NCBI RefSeq assembly: GCF_023701525.1 | Contig: NZ_JAMQAW010000008.1 | Location: 195,107-250,063, forward strand | Length of the DNA stretch: 54,957 nt | Direction of reading: 5' to 3' | Origin: Streptomyces albipurpureus | Lineage (GTDB): Bacteria > Actinomycetota > Actinomycetes > Streptomycetales > Streptomycetaceae | Part shown: one piece after another, positions 23,790-32,477 of the stretch | How the letters are laid out: each line of letters begins with the position of its first letter | Position numbering within the stretch: the stretch's first letter is position 1 | Translations under genes and position numbers: made by a program | The notes under the pieces: model-generated | What the model saw: the letters and a program-made list of their open reading frames with translations, nothing else | Database searches by the model: none | Told to the model about the DNA's origin: nothing

Positions 23790-25052
23790 TCAGACCGTCC
23801 GGAACGCCAGCACCACGTTGTGGCCGCCGAAGCCGAACGAGTTGTTGATCGCCGCGACGGTGCCCGCCGGCAGCGGACGCGGCTTCCCGGTCACGACGTC
23901 CGCGTCGATCTCCTCGTCCAGCTCGTCCACGTTGATCGTGGGCGGAGCCACCCGGTGGTACAGCGCCAGCACCGTCGCCACCGTCTCGATACCGCCCGCG
24001 CCACCCAGCAGATGACCCGTCATCGACTTCGTCGCGGAGACGGCCACATGGTCGAGCTCGTCGCCGAGCACCTGACGCAGTGCCTTCACCTCCGCCACAT
24101 CGCCGAGCGGAGTCGAGGTGGCGTGAGCGTTCAGATGGACGATCTCCTGCGGCTTGAGGTCCGAGGAGTCCAGCAGATTGCGCATGGCCGCGGCGATACC
24201 GCGACCCTCCGGCTCGGGCTGCGCGATGTGGTGGCTGTCCGCCGACAGACCCTGGCCCAGCATCTCGCAGTACACCCGGGCCCCGCGCTTGGCCGCGTGC
24301 TCGGCCGACTCCAGCACGATCACACCCGCGCCCTCGCCGAGGACGAACCCGTCCCGTCCCTTGTCGTAGGGGCGGGAAGCCTTCTGCGGCTCCTCGTTGT
24401 TCTTGGACATCGCCATCATGTTGGCGAAAGCGGCCACCGGCAGGGGGTGGATCGCCGCCTCGGTGCCGCCCGTGATGACCACATCGGCACGGCCGTTGCG
24501 GATCATCTCCATGGCGTAGCCGATCGCCTCCGCGCCCGACGCACACGCCGACACCAGGGAGTGCACACCCGCCTGGGCGTTCACCTCCAGGCCGACATTG
24601 GCCGACGGGCCGTTCGGCATGAGCATGGGCACGGTGTGCGGGGAGACCCGCCGGGCGCCCTTCTCCTTCAGTACGTCGTACTGGTCCAGCAGGGTCGTCA
24701 CGCCACCGATGCCGGAGGCGACCACAGCGCCGAGCCGGGTCGGCTCGACCTGCTCGTCCTCGCCGGCCGGTCCGGTGAAACCGGCGTCGGCCCATGCTTC
24801 CCGGGCCGCGATCAGCGCGAACTGCGCCGAGCGGTCCAGCTTGCGGGCCAGCGGACGCGGCAACACCTCGCTCGGGTCGACCGCCGCCAGCGCGGCGATC
24901 TTGACCGGGAGGTCAGCGAAGCGCTCATCGTCGATGAGCCTCGCTCCGGAGCGGCCGGCGAGCAGACCCTCCCAGGTCGATGCGCTGTCGCCACCCAACG
25001 GTGTGGTTGCGCCGATACCGGTGACGACCACGGTGCGATTGGTCGAGTTCAC
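23790..25052 (-). CDS. fabF: 3-oxoacyl-ACP synthase II (KAS II)
   Basis: A 420-residue condensing enzyme that adds malonyl-ACP two-carbon units to acyl-ACP during fatty-acid elongation. The thiolase fold has all catalytic residues: Cys170 in SACASGAEAIGYA, His310 in LNAHATSTPLGD and His347 in TGHLLGG. It ends NNSFGFGGHNVVLAFR, the family signature. Last gene of the fabD-fabH-acpP-fabF cluster, separated from acpP by 113 bases, with a terminator beyond. Cytosolic. Confidence 0.97.
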   Translation of the reverse strand: MNSTNRTVVVTGIGATTPLGGDSASTWEGLLAGRSGARLIDDERFADLPVKIAALAAVDPSEVLPRPLARKLDRSAQFALIAAREAWADAGFTGPAGEDEQVEPTRLGAVVASGIGGVTTLLDQYDVLKEKGARRVSPHTVPMLMPNGPSANVGLEVNAQAGVHSLVSACASGAEAIGYAMEMIRNGRADVVITGGTEAAIHPLPVAAFANMMAMSKNNEEPQKASRPYDKGRDGFVLGEGAGVIVLESAEHAAKRGARVYCEMLGQGLSADSHHIAQPEPEGRGIAAAMRNLLDSSDLKPQEIVHLNAHATSTPLGDVAEVKALRQVLGDELDHVAVSATKSMTGHLLGGAGGIETVATVLALYHRVAPPTINVDELDEEIDADVVTGKPRPLPAGTVAAINNSFGFGGHNVVLAFRTV

Positions 25053-25165
25053 AGGAATTCATTCTCCACGTGTAAGGGGTGCTGAATATGTGCGACGCCA
25101 CCATGGGGTGGCGACAAGCGCGCCTGAGGCTCAGGGCCGAGGGCCAGGGCCTGGGGCCGAACCGA

Positions 25166-25420
25166 TTACTTGGCGACCTGGTGCTTCGCGATGTAGTCCG
25201 CGGCGTCACCGACGGTCTTCAGGTTCTTGACGTCGTCGTCCGGGATCTTGACGTCGAAGCGCTCTTCGGCGGCGACGACGACCTCGACCATGGACAGCGA
25301 GTCGACATCCAGGTCATCGGTGAAGGACTTGTCCAGCTGGACGTCCTCGACCGGGATACCGGCGATCTCGTTGACGATCTCCGCGAGACCGGAAACGATC
25401 TCTTCCTGCGTGGCGGCCAT
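25166..25420 (-). CDS. acpP: Acyl carrier protein
   Basis: An 84-residue acidic four-helix carrier. The phosphopantetheine attachment site is Ser41 in DLDVDSLSMVEVV. It is typical in length and charge for the fatty-acid ACP rather than a polyketide ACP, and its place between fabH and fabF confirms this. It carries growing acyl chains among FabD, FabH and FabF. Helix II after the Ser is the usual partner-recognition face. Confidence 0.97.
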   Translation of the reverse strand: MAATQEEIVSGLAEIVNEIAGIPVEDVQLDKSFTDDLDVDSLSMVEVVVAAEERFDVKIPDDDVKNLKTVGDAADYIAKHQVAK

Positions 25421-25476
25421 GTGGCGCTCCTTCGGTTTCTCTATTAGCGGTTTGGCGTCCGGAATGGTCCGGTTGC

Positions 25477-26478
25477 CTAGGGGAGGGTAACGACCGTGGC
25501 TGCGTAGACGAGACCCGCCCCGAAGCCGATGACGAGAGCTGTGTCGCCGCTCTTGGCCTGCCCGGTCGCCAACAGCCGCTCCATAGCGAGCGGGATGGAG
25601 GCGGCCGAGGTGTTGCCGGTGGTCTCCACGTCACGGGCGACCGTGACGTGTTCCGGCAGTTTCAGGGTCTTCACCATCGAGTCGATGATCCGCATGTTGG
25701 CCTGGTGCGGGATGAAGACATCCAGGTCGTGCGCGCTGATCCCGGCTGCGTCCAACGCCTGCTGGGCAACCTTCGCCATCTCGAACACGGCCCAGCGGAA
25801 GACCGCCTGGCCCTCCTGCATGATCGCGGGGAAACGCTCCACCGCGCCATCACGGTAGTCGGTCCACGGGACGGTCTGGGTGATCGTGGTGGACTTGTCG
25901 CCCTCGGAGCCCCAGACGGTCGGGCCGATCATCGGCTCCTTCGCGGGGCCCACGATGACCGCGCCCGCGCCGTCGCCGAAGAGGAAGGCCGTGGCCCGGT
26001 CGGTCAGATCGGTCAGATCGCTGAGCCGCTCCACCCCGATGACCAGCACATGACTGGCCGAGCCGTCGATGACCATGCTCTTGGCGAGGGTCAGTCCGTA
26101 GCCGAACCCCGCGCAGCCCGCCGAGATGTCGAAGGCGGCCGGCTTGCCCGTGCCGAGCTTGTCCGCGATCTCGGTGGCGACCGCCGGGGTCTGCTTGAAG
26201 TGCGAAACGGTGGCGACGATCACGCCGTCGATGTCCTGGGGGGAGAGACCCGCGTCGGCGATCGCCTTGCCCGAGGCCTCGATGGACATCGCGGTCACGG
26301 TCTCCTCGGGGGAGGCCCAGTGGCGCGTGGCGATGCCCGAGCGGGAACGAATCCACTCGTCGGAGGAGTCGATCGTCTCCAGGATCACCTCGTTGGGCAC
26401 CACCCGGGTAGGCCGGTAGCCGCCGACGCCCATGATCCTTGCGTACGGGGAGCCCTTGCTGGGCTTGATCTTCGCCAT
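25477..26478 (-). CDS. fabH: 3-oxoacyl-ACP synthase III (KAS III)
   Basis: A 333-residue initiating condensing enzyme that joins an acyl-CoA starter to malonyl-ACP. In Streptomyces, starters include isobutyryl- and anteiso-precursor CoAs, giving branched fatty acids. The Cys-His-Asn triad is Cys122 (SAGCAGFGYGL), His258 (FIPHQANMRI) and Asn289 (TGNTSAASIPLA). The ADAGLSPQDIDGVIVAT stretch and C-terminal IGFGAGLVYAATVV are also canonical. It follows fabD by 36 bases and precedes acpP by 56, in one operon. Confidence 0.97.
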   Translation of the reverse strand: MAKIKPSKGSPYARIMGVGGYRPTRVVPNEVILETIDSSDEWIRSRSGIATRHWASPEETVTAMSIEASGKAIADAGLSPQDIDGVIVATVSHFKQTPAVATEIADKLGTGKPAAFDISAGCAGFGYGLTLAKSMVIDGSASHVLVIGVERLSDLTDLTDRATAFLFGDGAGAVIVGPAKEPMIGPTVWGSEGDKSTTITQTVPWTDYRDGAVERFPAIMQEGQAVFRWAVFEMAKVAQQALDAAGISAHDLDVFIPHQANMRIIDSMVKTLKLPEHVTVARDVETTGNTSAASIPLAMERLLATGQAKSGDTALVIGFGAGLVYAATVVTLP

Positions 26479-26514
26479 CTTTACGGCTCTCCTTGTCAGA
26501 CTCGGCAGGCTGGG

Positions 26515-27465
26515 TCAGGTGCCCGAGGGCTCGGTGTCCACGGCCGTCCCGGCGTGCTCGGCGAAGAGCACACGGGCCGCGTCGAGATCGTCAGGGGTCT
26601 TGAGGGCCAGGGTCTTGACACCGGGCAGGGCACGCTTGGCGATACCGGTGAGGGTGCCTCCGGGGGAGACCTCCACGATCGCGGTCACACCCAGTTCCTT
26701 GAAGGTCTCCATGCACAGATCCCAGCGCACCGGGTTCGCCACCTGCCCGACCAGCCGGGCGATGATCTCCCCACCGGTCGATACGGCCGCGCCGTCCTTG
26801 TTCGAGACGTACGGCAGTACGGGGTCGGCGACCGTGAGCTTCCCGGCCGCGTCCTGCAAAGCCGTCACCGCGGGGGCCATGTGCTCGGTGTGGAAGGCGC
26901 CGGCCACCTTGAGCGCGATGACCCGAGCCTTCTCCGGCTTGTCCGCGGCCAGTGCGGCCAACTGCTCTTCCGTGCCCGCCGCGACGATCTGTCCCGCGCC
27001 GTTCACATTGGCCGCGGTCAGGCCGAGCCCTTCGAGATGGGCCACGACCCGCTCCGGGTCACCGCCGAGCACAGCGGCCATTCCGGTCCTGGTCACGGCC
27101 GCCGCCTCGGCCATCGCCTGGCCCCGGGTCCGTACGAAGCCCAGCGCGTCGCGCTCGTCGATGACCCGCGCGAACACGGCCGCCGTGATCTCACCGACGC
27201 TATGGCCCGCCACAGCGTCGGGTCGGGCGTCCGAGCCGAGCGCGGCGGCGGACAGCAGTCCCGCCGCGACCAGCAGGGGCTGGGCGACGGCGGTGTCCCG
27301 GATCTCATCCGCGTCGGCCTTGGTGCCGTAGTGGACGAGGTCCAGTCCGATGGTGTCGGACCACTCCCCGATGCGGCTGGAGAGCCCGGGGAGGTCGAGC
27401 CAGGGTGTCAGGAAGCCGGGCGTCTGAGCGCCTTGGCCGGGAGCGACGAGTACGAGCACTCTCAC
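26515..27465 (-). CDS. fabD: Malonyl-CoA:ACP transacylase
   Basis: A 316-residue acyltransferase that loads malonyl groups from malonyl-CoA onto AcpP. The nucleophile is Ser89 in AGHSVGEITAAVF and the partner His192 is in GAFHTEHMAPA; the N-terminal PGQGAQTPGFL is the oxyanion-hole motif. First gene of the fab cluster. It starts 83 bases after the stop of the FasR-like regulator gene, on the same strand, so the operon promoter probably lies in that short gap. A malonyl-CoA source, MatB, is encoded elsewhere in the window. Confidence 0.97.
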   Translation of the reverse strand: MRVLVLVAPGQGAQTPGFLTPWLDLPGLSSRIGEWSDTIGLDLVHYGTKADADEIRDTAVAQPLLVAAGLLSAAALGSDARPDAVAGHSVGEITAAVFARVIDERDALGFVRTRGQAMAEAAAVTRTGMAAVLGGDPERVVAHLEGLGLTAANVNGAGQIVAAGTEEQLAALAADKPEKARVIALKVAGAFHTEHMAPAVTALQDAAGKLTVADPVLPYVSNKDGAAVSTGGEIIARLVGQVANPVRWDLCMETFKELGVTAIVEVSPGGTLTGIAKRALPGVKTLALKTPDDLDAARVLFAEHAGTAVDTEPSGT

Positions 27466-27548
27466 ACTCTCTCTTGTGTACGCCCCAGTACGCCCGTGGG
27501 GACAGGGACGAAGAACCGTCGGGGGAATTGTTGAGGTCTGACAAAAGT
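27466..27548 (-). promoter_or_regulatory. Probable fab-operon promoter/FasR target gap
   Basis: The short gap between the regulator gene and fabD. On the minus strand it contains TTGT and ACAA arms around nine bases (TTGTCAGACCTCAACAA) and a GTAC-N6-GTAC repeat nearer fabD. FasR activates this operon in S. coelicolor, so the first repeat is a reasonable but unproven binding site. Confidence 0.4.
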
Positions 27549-28733
27549 CTAGGACTGTGGATCAGCGTCGGCCAAGCGTCCGAGGATGAGAGCGATTCGC
27601 AGGGTGAACGCAGAGCGAACATCAGAGGGTGACCAGCCGGTGACATCAGTCACACGTCGAAGCCGGTAGCGCACGGTGTTGGGGTGAACGAACAGCATTC
27701 GCGCCGCGCCTTCGAGACTGCTCGCCTGTTCCAGATAGACACTGAGCGTTTCCAGCAGTGCGGAACCCGCCTCTTCCAGCGGTCTGTAGATCTCCTCCAC
27801 CAGTTGCTCACGGGCCGCCGGGTCCGACGCGATGGCGCGTTCCGGTAGGAGATCGTCCGCGAGAACGGGGCGCGGGGCGTCCTGCCAGGCCAAGCACGCC
27901 TTGAGTCCGGCAGCCGCCGCCTGCGCCGATTTGGTCGCGGCCAGCAGGTCCGGCACCACGGGCCCCGCGACGACGGGACCCGCCGCATAAGGCCCGATCA
28001 GGGCCTTGGCGACATGGATCGGGTTGTCGCTGCCACCCGCGATGACGACCAGCCGATCGCCCAGCACTCCGGTGAGCACCTGGAGCTTGGCGTGTCGCGC
28101 CGCGCGCCGGATGGCCTCGACGGTCAGTTCGCTGTCCCCGTCCGGAGCGGTGCCGAGGATGACCGAGACATGCTCGGGCGAATTCCAGCCGAGAGCCGCC
28201 GCCCGGGAGACGGCACCCTCGTCCGCCTCACCGGAGAGGACGGCGTTGACCACCAGGGACTCCAGCCGGGCGTCCCAGGCTCCACGGGCCTCGGCGGCCT
28301 GTGCGTACACCTGTGCGGTCGCGAAGGCGATCTCCCGGGCGTAGACGAGCAGCGCCTCACGCAGCACCGACTCATCGCCCGGCGCGGCGACCTCCTCGAT
28401 CGCCGTCTCCATCACCTCGATCGTCGTACGGACCATCTCCACCGTCTGACGCAGGGTGATGGCCCGGGTCAGCTCGCGCGGAGCGGTCCCGAAGACATCG
28501 GTCGAGATGGCTTGCGGGGTATCGGGGCGCCGGAACCACTCGGTGAACGCCGCGATACCGGCCTGGGCGACCAGACCGATCCACGAGCGGTTCTCCGGTG
28601 GCATCGCCCGGTACCAGGGCAGCGACTCGTCCATGCGCGCGATGGCGTTCGCGGCGAGCCGGCCGGATGACTGCTCCAGGCGGCGCAGGGTCGCGGAATG
28701 CGGGTGGGCGGCGTTCGATGCAGGTTCGGGCAC
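27549..28733 (-). CDS. fasR: FasR-like PucR/CdaR-family activator of fatty-acid synthesis
   Basis: A 394-residue regulator. The N-terminal two thirds is a sensory region with no recognised enzyme motif (SGRLAANAIARMDESLPWY early, then a GGDEF-related fold near residues 180-260). The C-terminal helix-turn-helix of the PucR type is SSLEGAARMLFVHPNTVRYR followed by LRRVTDVTGWSP (about 345-378). In S. coelicolor the homologue at this position activates the downstream fab operon, so the same role is likely here. The GTG start has only a weak ribosome site. A pirin gene lies divergently upstream. Confidence 0.9.
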   Translation of the reverse strand: MPEPASNAAHPHSATLRRLEQSSGRLAANAIARMDESLPWYRAMPPENRSWIGLVAQAGIAAFTEWFRRPDTPQAISTDVFGTAPRELTRAITLRQTVEMVRTTIEVMETAIEEVAAPGDESVLREALLVYAREIAFATAQVYAQAAEARGAWDARLESLVVNAVLSGEADEGAVSRAAALGWNSPEHVSVILGTAPDGDSELTVEAIRRAARHAKLQVLTGVLGDRLVVIAGGSDNPIHVAKALIGPYAAGPVVAGPVVPDLLAATKSAQAAAAGLKACLAWQDAPRPVLADDLLPERAIASDPAAREQLVEEIYRPLEEAGSALLETLSVYLEQASSLEGAARMLFVHPNTVRYRLRRVTDVTGWSPSDVRSAFTLRIALILGRLADADPQS

Positions 28734-28836
28734 GGGACAAGAGTGCCTTATCGGGGCGCCGTAGCTAAGTGGCGGGGTTCGCTGCTCCGGGTGACTTTCC
28801 GGCGGTGGACGGGGCGGGGGCTACGGTTGGCGAGTG

Positions 28837-29493
28837 ATGGATGTACGGCGTTCGGATGAGCGTTACAGCGGCGGAGACCCGGCGGAGGGCATCACCACCC
28901 GGCACGCCTTCTCCTTTGGTTCGCACTATGACCCCGACAATGTTCGCTTCGGCGCGCTGATCGCCTGCAACGAGGAGCGTTTGGCGCCGGGCGCGGGGTT
29001 CGCCGAACACCCCCACAGCCATACCGAGATCGTCACCTGGGTCGTCGAAGGCGAACTGACCCACCGCGACTCCACAGGCCACGCCACCGTCGTACGCCCC
29101 GGAGACGTCCAGCGGCTGAGCGCGGCGAGCGGGGTGCGCCACGAGGAGCGCAATGAGGGCGAGGCACCATTGGTGTTCGTCCAGATGTGGCTCGCCCCGC
29201 TGGTGCCCGGTGGTGAGCCGTCCTACGAGGTGGTGCGCGCCGCCCCGGACACGACGCCCTACACCCTCCCATCGGCGGGTGCCCGGCTGCACATCCGCCG
29301 TCTGGGCCCCGGGGATCGGACCAGGACTCCCGCCGCTCCCGCCGTGTACGTCCAGGTCGTACGCGGTGAACTCCGCCTCGGTGCGTATGGGCTGGCCCCG
29401 GGGGACGCGGTGCGGATCACCGACGGGGAGCGCGCGGAGTTGATCGCGACCGACCGCCCGGGCGAGGCGCTGATCTGGGAGATGCACGGCTGA
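28837..29493 (+). CDS. Pirin-family bicupin
   Basis: A 218-residue pirin-like protein. The N-terminal cupin has the metal site: His58 and His60 in AEHPHSHTEIVTW, then His102 and Glu104 in GVRHEERNEG. The ligand set matches iron-binding pirins, some of which have quercetin dioxygenase activity. The second cupin (about 130-218) lacks metal ligands. ATG 28837 opens the usual MDVRRSDERYSGGDP; GTG 28834 is one codon up. Divergent from the FasR-like gene. Cytosolic; physiological role unknown. Confidence 0.9.
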   Translation: MDVRRSDERYSGGDPAEGITTRHAFSFGSHYDPDNVRFGALIACNEERLAPGAGFAEHPHSHTEIVTWVVEGELTHRDSTGHATVVRPGDVQRLSAASGVRHEERNEGEAPLVFVQMWLAPLVPGGEPSYEVVRAAPDTTPYTLPSAGARLHIRRLGPGDRTRTPAAPAVYVQVVRGELRLGAYGLAPGDAVRITDGERAELIATDRPGEALIWEMHG

Positions 29494-29510
29494 GCCCCGG
29501 CCGCCGGGGC
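29494..29510. terminator. Terminator hairpin of the pirin gene
   Basis: GCCCCGG and CCGGGGC form a seven-bp stem around CCG, starting one base after the pirin stop codon and convergent with the serine hydrolase gene. Confidence 0.5.
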
Positions 29511-29518
29511 GCCCTCGA

Positions 29519-30352
29519 TCAGGCGGTTGCCGTACGCCGCAGTTCGGCGAGTACCGCGTCCGTGAAGGGCGGCCAGGCCTCGATCGCCCAGGGCCCGAAG
29601 GCCCGGTCCGTGAGGGCCACACATGCCGCGCCGGCCTCCGGATCGACCCAGAGGAAGGTCCCCGACTGGCCGAAGTGCCCGAAAGTGTGCGCCGATGACG
29701 AAGAACCCGTCCAGTGCGGCGACTTGCCGTCCCTGATCTCAAAGCCGAGGCCCCAGTCGTTCGGCCGCTGCCGGCCGTACCCGGGCAGCAGCCCCTCAAG
29801 CCCGGGGTAGGCGACCGTCATCGCCGACAGGACGGTATGCGGGTCGAGGAGCCGGGGCGACTGCACCTCGGCCGCGAACCGCACCAGATCCTCCGCGGTG
29901 GAGATGCCGTCCTTGGCCGCGGAGCCCTCCAGCGAGGTCGCCGTCATCCCCAGCGGCTCCAGCACCGCCTGGTGCAGATACTCGGCGAAGGGGATCTCGG
30001 TCGCCTTGGTGACATGGTCCGCCAGCACCTCGAACCCCGCGTTGGAGTAGATGCGACGGGTCCCCGGCTCGGCGCTGACCCTGTGCTCGTCAAAGGCCAG
30101 CCCCGAGGTGTGGGCGAGCAGATGGCGCACGGTGGAGCCCTCGGGCCCGGCGGGCCCGTCCAGCTCGATCGCGCCCTCCTCGTGGGCCACGAGCACCGCG
30201 TAGGCGGCGAGCGGCTTGGTCACGGAGGCAAGCGGAAAACGCCGGGTGAGGGGGCCGCGGGAACCGGCCACCGTGCCGTCCGCTCGGACGACGGCTGCCG
30301 CCGCACTGTCCACGGGCCAGTTGTCGATCATCGCCAGGCTCTGCATGAACAT
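29519..30352 (-). CDS. Serine hydrolase of the beta-lactamase/DD-peptidase fold
   Basis: A 277-residue penicillin-binding-like hydrolase. The three motifs are SxxK (Ser43 to Lys46 in ASVTKPL), YxN (Tyr102-Ser-Asn104 in YSNAG) and HxG (His226-Phe-Gly228 in GHFGQSG). There is no signal peptide, so it is probably a cytosolic esterase or peptidase rather than a true beta-lactamase. Related class C-like proteins have diverse or unknown substrates. The ATG lies four bases after the GNAT gene's stop on the same strand, with a partial AGG site, so the two are translationally close and surely co-transcribed. Confidence 0.88.
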   Translation of the reverse strand: MFMQSLAMIDNWPVDSAAAAVVRADGTVAGSRGPLTRRFPLASVTKPLAAYAVLVAHEEGAIELDGPAGPEGSTVRHLLAHTSGLAFDEHRVSAEPGTRRIYSNAGFEVLADHVTKATEIPFAEYLHQAVLEPLGMTATSLEGSAAKDGISTAEDLVRFAAEVQSPRLLDPHTVLSAMTVAYPGLEGLLPGYGRQRPNDWGLGFEIRDGKSPHWTGSSSSAHTFGHFGQSGTFLWVDPEAGAACVALTDRAFGPWAIEAWPPFTDAVLAELRRTATA

Positions 30353-30356
30353 GAGC

Positions 30357-30824
30357 CTAAAGGGTCAGCCTCATGGCGGGGTCGGGGGTCTGGACAAAGC
30401 CGAGCGAGGCATACAGCGGCGCACCCTCCACCGAGGCCCGCAGATCGACCCTGCCCACCTCCCGCTCCCTGAACCAGCCCAGCAGCGCCCGCATACAGGC
30501 CCGGGACAGTCCCCGGCGGCGCATATCGGGGTCGGTGGCGACACTGAAGACATGGCCGGTGGTGCCGAGTGGATTGCCGGGGCTGCCCAACCGGTACTCG
30601 ATGATCCCCACCGCGCAGGCCGCGAGTCCGCTGCTCTCCGTCCGGTCCACCACAAAAGCCGCCCAGGCGGAGTCCGGCGAGGAGAGGCGCCCGCGCAGGG
30701 TGGCGATCGCGGACGGCATCCACGTCACATCCGTACTGGGACCCACATATGAGTCAATCATCACCTTGCGTAGTCGAATGACTTCTTCGGCGTCCTGGGG
30801 GACGGCACGGCGCGGCTGCTTCAT
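30357..30824 (-). CDS. GNAT-family N-acetyltransferase
   Basis: A 155-residue GCN5-related acetyltransferase. The acetyl-CoA-binding motif A is VFSVATDPDMRRRGLSRACM with the RRxGLSxA form of Q/RxxGxG/A, and motif B follows as DLRASVEGAPLYASLGF. It begins MKQPRRAVPQDAEEVIRLR. The substrate is unknown. It directly precedes the serine hydrolase (four-base gap). The start lacks a ribosome site; a TAGCCT seven bases upstream could be a -10 box, which would make the transcript leaderless. It diverges from the MerR gene. Confidence 0.85.
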   Translation of the reverse strand: MKQPRRAVPQDAEEVIRLRKVMIDSYVGPSTDVTWMPSAIATLRGRLSSPDSAWAAFVVDRTESSGLAACAVGIIEYRLGSPGNPLGTTGHVFSVATDPDMRRRGLSRACMRALLGWFREREVGRVDLRASVEGAPLYASLGFVQTPDPAMRLTL

Positions 30825-30872
30825 GGATCGCAGGCTAGAACGGAACGTGGAGCTATCTCCAGGGGATTGCCC

Positions 30873-30904
30873 TTGCTTGGAGTGCACTCCAAGGTTTTAG
30901 CGTG
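30873..30904 (+). promoter_or_regulatory. MerR-type promoter with 18-bp perfect palindromic operator
   Basis: The palindrome CTTGGAGTGCACTCCAAG (30876-30893) lies between TTGCTT (30873-30878) and TAGCGT (30899-30904), which are 20 bases apart. This overlong spacer with a central dyad is the defining layout of MerR-regulated promoters. Transcription should start at or within a few bases of the MerR ATG at 30911. Confidence 0.8.
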
Positions 30905-30910
30905 GAGGAC

Positions 30911-31414
30911 ATGACGCTGACCGAGAGCAGCACACCCATCCAGGAGAACCACTGTCTGGCCGTGCCCGGTGCGCTGCCCCGCCCCGATGGTCGTGATCGC
31001 TACACGATCAGCGAGGTCGCGGACTTCACCGGCCTCACCGCGCACACCCTGCGCTGGTACGAGAGGATCGGCCTCATGGCCCATGTGGATCGTTCCCACA
31101 CCGGGCAGCGGCGCTTCTCCAACCAGGATCTGGAGTGGCTCGCCCTGGTCGGCAAGTTGCGGCTGACCGGGATGTCGGTCGCGGACATGGTGCGGTACGC
31201 CGAGTTGGTGCGGGCGGGAGATCGGACCCTCGAAGAGCGCCGGGAGTTGCTGGCGCGCACCCGTCGTGACGTGCTCACCCGGATCGCGGAGCTCCAGGGG
31301 ACGCTCGCCGTACTGGACTACAAGATCGAGCACTACACGGATCTACCGACGCCCGCTGACGTCGGCCTCTGCTCCGAGGCCGGCGTGCGTCCCTCGACCG
31401 AATTCAAGGACTGA
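30911..31414 (+). CDS. MerR-family transcriptional regulator
   Basis: A 167-residue activator. The winged helix-turn-helix (about residues 30-100) reads YTISEVADFTGLTAHTLRWY, then ERIGLM and the wing RSHTGQRRFSNQDLEWL. A dimerising coiled coil follows (about 115-145, LEERRELLARTRRDVLTRIA). The C-terminus has one Cys and is too short for a metal site, resembling the aldehyde-responsive NmlR/AdhR branch. It would twist its own promoter, whose operator is the perfect palindrome just upstream. GGAGG ends only two bases before ATG 30911, too close, so leaderless translation is likely; GTG 30902 is an alternative. The aldo/keto reductase follows after 22 bases. Confidence 0.9.
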   Translation: MTLTESSTPIQENHCLAVPGALPRPDGRDRYTISEVADFTGLTAHTLRWYERIGLMAHVDRSHTGQRRFSNQDLEWLALVGKLRLTGMSVADMVRYAELVRAGDRTLEERRELLARTRRDVLTRIAELQGTLAVLDYKIEHYTDLPTPADVGLCSEAGVRPSTEFKD

Positions 31415-31436
31415 CTCTGCTGAGGACTGACTTCCG

Positions 31437-32459
31437 ATGGTGAACAGCAGCATCGCCCAGGTACGACTCGGCACCGATGGTCCGCTGGTGGGGGTGCAGG
31501 GCCTCGGCTGCATGGGCATCAGCGAGTTCTACGGGGAGACGGACGACTCCGTCGCCCGCAAGACGCTTGAGGCCGCTCTGGACGCGGGCGTCACCCTCTT
31601 CGACACGGCGGACGCCTACGGCCGGGGAGCGAACGAGGAATTCCTCTCCCCGTTCTTCCGGGCGCATCGTGACCGGATCACGGTCGCCACCAAGTTCGCC
31701 CTCGTCCGCAGGGACGACGACCCCGCCTACCGGGGCATCAGCAATGATCCCGCGTACATCCGGCAGGCCGTGGACGCCAGCCTCGGCCGGCTGGGCATCG
31801 AGGTGATCGACCTCTACTACATGCACCGCCGGGACCCTGGGGTGCCGCTCGCCGAGTCGGTGGGCGCCATGGCCGAGTCGGTCACGGCGGGCAAGGTCCG
31901 CCAGCTCGGGCTGAGCGAGGTCACCGGCGCCGAACTGCGGGAGGCGCACGCGGTGCACCCGATCGCCGTGCTCCAGTCGGAGTGGTCGCTGTTCAGCCGC
32001 GATGTGGAGCACAGCGCCGTGGGCGCGGCAGCCGAACTGGGCGTCGCCTTCGTGCCGTACTCACCCCTGGGCCGCGGGTTTCTGACCGGCGGGTTCCAGG
32101 ACGCGGCCAAGGACCTGGCGTCCGATGACTTCCGCTCCGGGCAGCCGCGTTTCACCGGCGACAACGCGCGGACGAACGCCGCCCTGCTGGAGCCCGTACG
32201 GTCGATCGCCGCCACCCATGGGGCCACGCCCGCACAGATCGCGCTGGCCTGGGTGCAGCAGCGCGCCACCGTACACGGGCTGCCGGTGGTGCCGATCCCG
32301 GGCACTCGCAGTCCCCAGCGGGTACGGGAGAACACGGCGGCCACCCGGCTCACCCTGAACGACGACGAGCTGGCACGGTTGGAACCGATCGCGGGCCGGG
32401 TGGCGGGGGATCGATACCCGGACATGTCCTTCACCGCCGTGGCCCGCGAACGGTCCTGA
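31437..32459 (+). CDS. Aldo/keto reductase
   Basis: A 340-residue NADPH-dependent (alpha/beta)8-barrel reductase. The catalytic tetrad is Asp56, Tyr61 (FDTADAYGRGANEEF), Lys86 (VATKFAL) and His130 (LYYMHRRDP). The C-terminal VPIPGTRSPQRVRENTAA matches the NADPH phosphate-binding loop. Family members of this branch reduce aldehydes, including methylglyoxal. Co-transcribed with the MerR gene, which presumably senses the same reactive carbonyl; that link is inference from gene order. Confidence 0.93.
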   Translation: MVNSSIAQVRLGTDGPLVGVQGLGCMGISEFYGETDDSVARKTLEAALDAGVTLFDTADAYGRGANEEFLSPFFRAHRDRITVATKFALVRRDDDPAYRGISNDPAYIRQAVDASLGRLGIEVIDLYYMHRRDPGVPLAESVGAMAESVTAGKVRQLGLSEVTGAELREAHAVHPIAVLQSEWSLFSRDVEHSAVGAAAELGVAFVPYSPLGRGFLTGGFQDAAKDLASDDFRSGQPRFTGDNARTNAALLEPVRSIAATHGATPAQIALAWVQQRATVHGLPVVPIPGTRSPQRVRENTAATRLTLNDDELARLEPIAGRVAGDRYPDMSFTAVARERS

Positions 32460-32477
32460 GACGGTTCCGCGAGGCCG

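Noticed and set aside
23357..23848. A possible plus-strand gene between the DUF3145 gene and fabF
   Set aside because: The product is Arg/Pro/Ala-rich with no ribosome site, overlaps the fabF 3' end and contains the terminator hairpin.
25648..27534. A 628-codon plus-strand frame across fabH and fabD
   Set aside because: It lies antisense to two genes with complete catalytic motifs, so it is a high-GC artefact.
12800..28733. A biosynthetic gene cluster built around the ACP, ketosynthases and reductases
   Set aside because: The ACP, FabD, FabH and FabF are the primary fatty-acid set with their own regulator; there are no modular synthases, cyclases or tailoring genes beside them.
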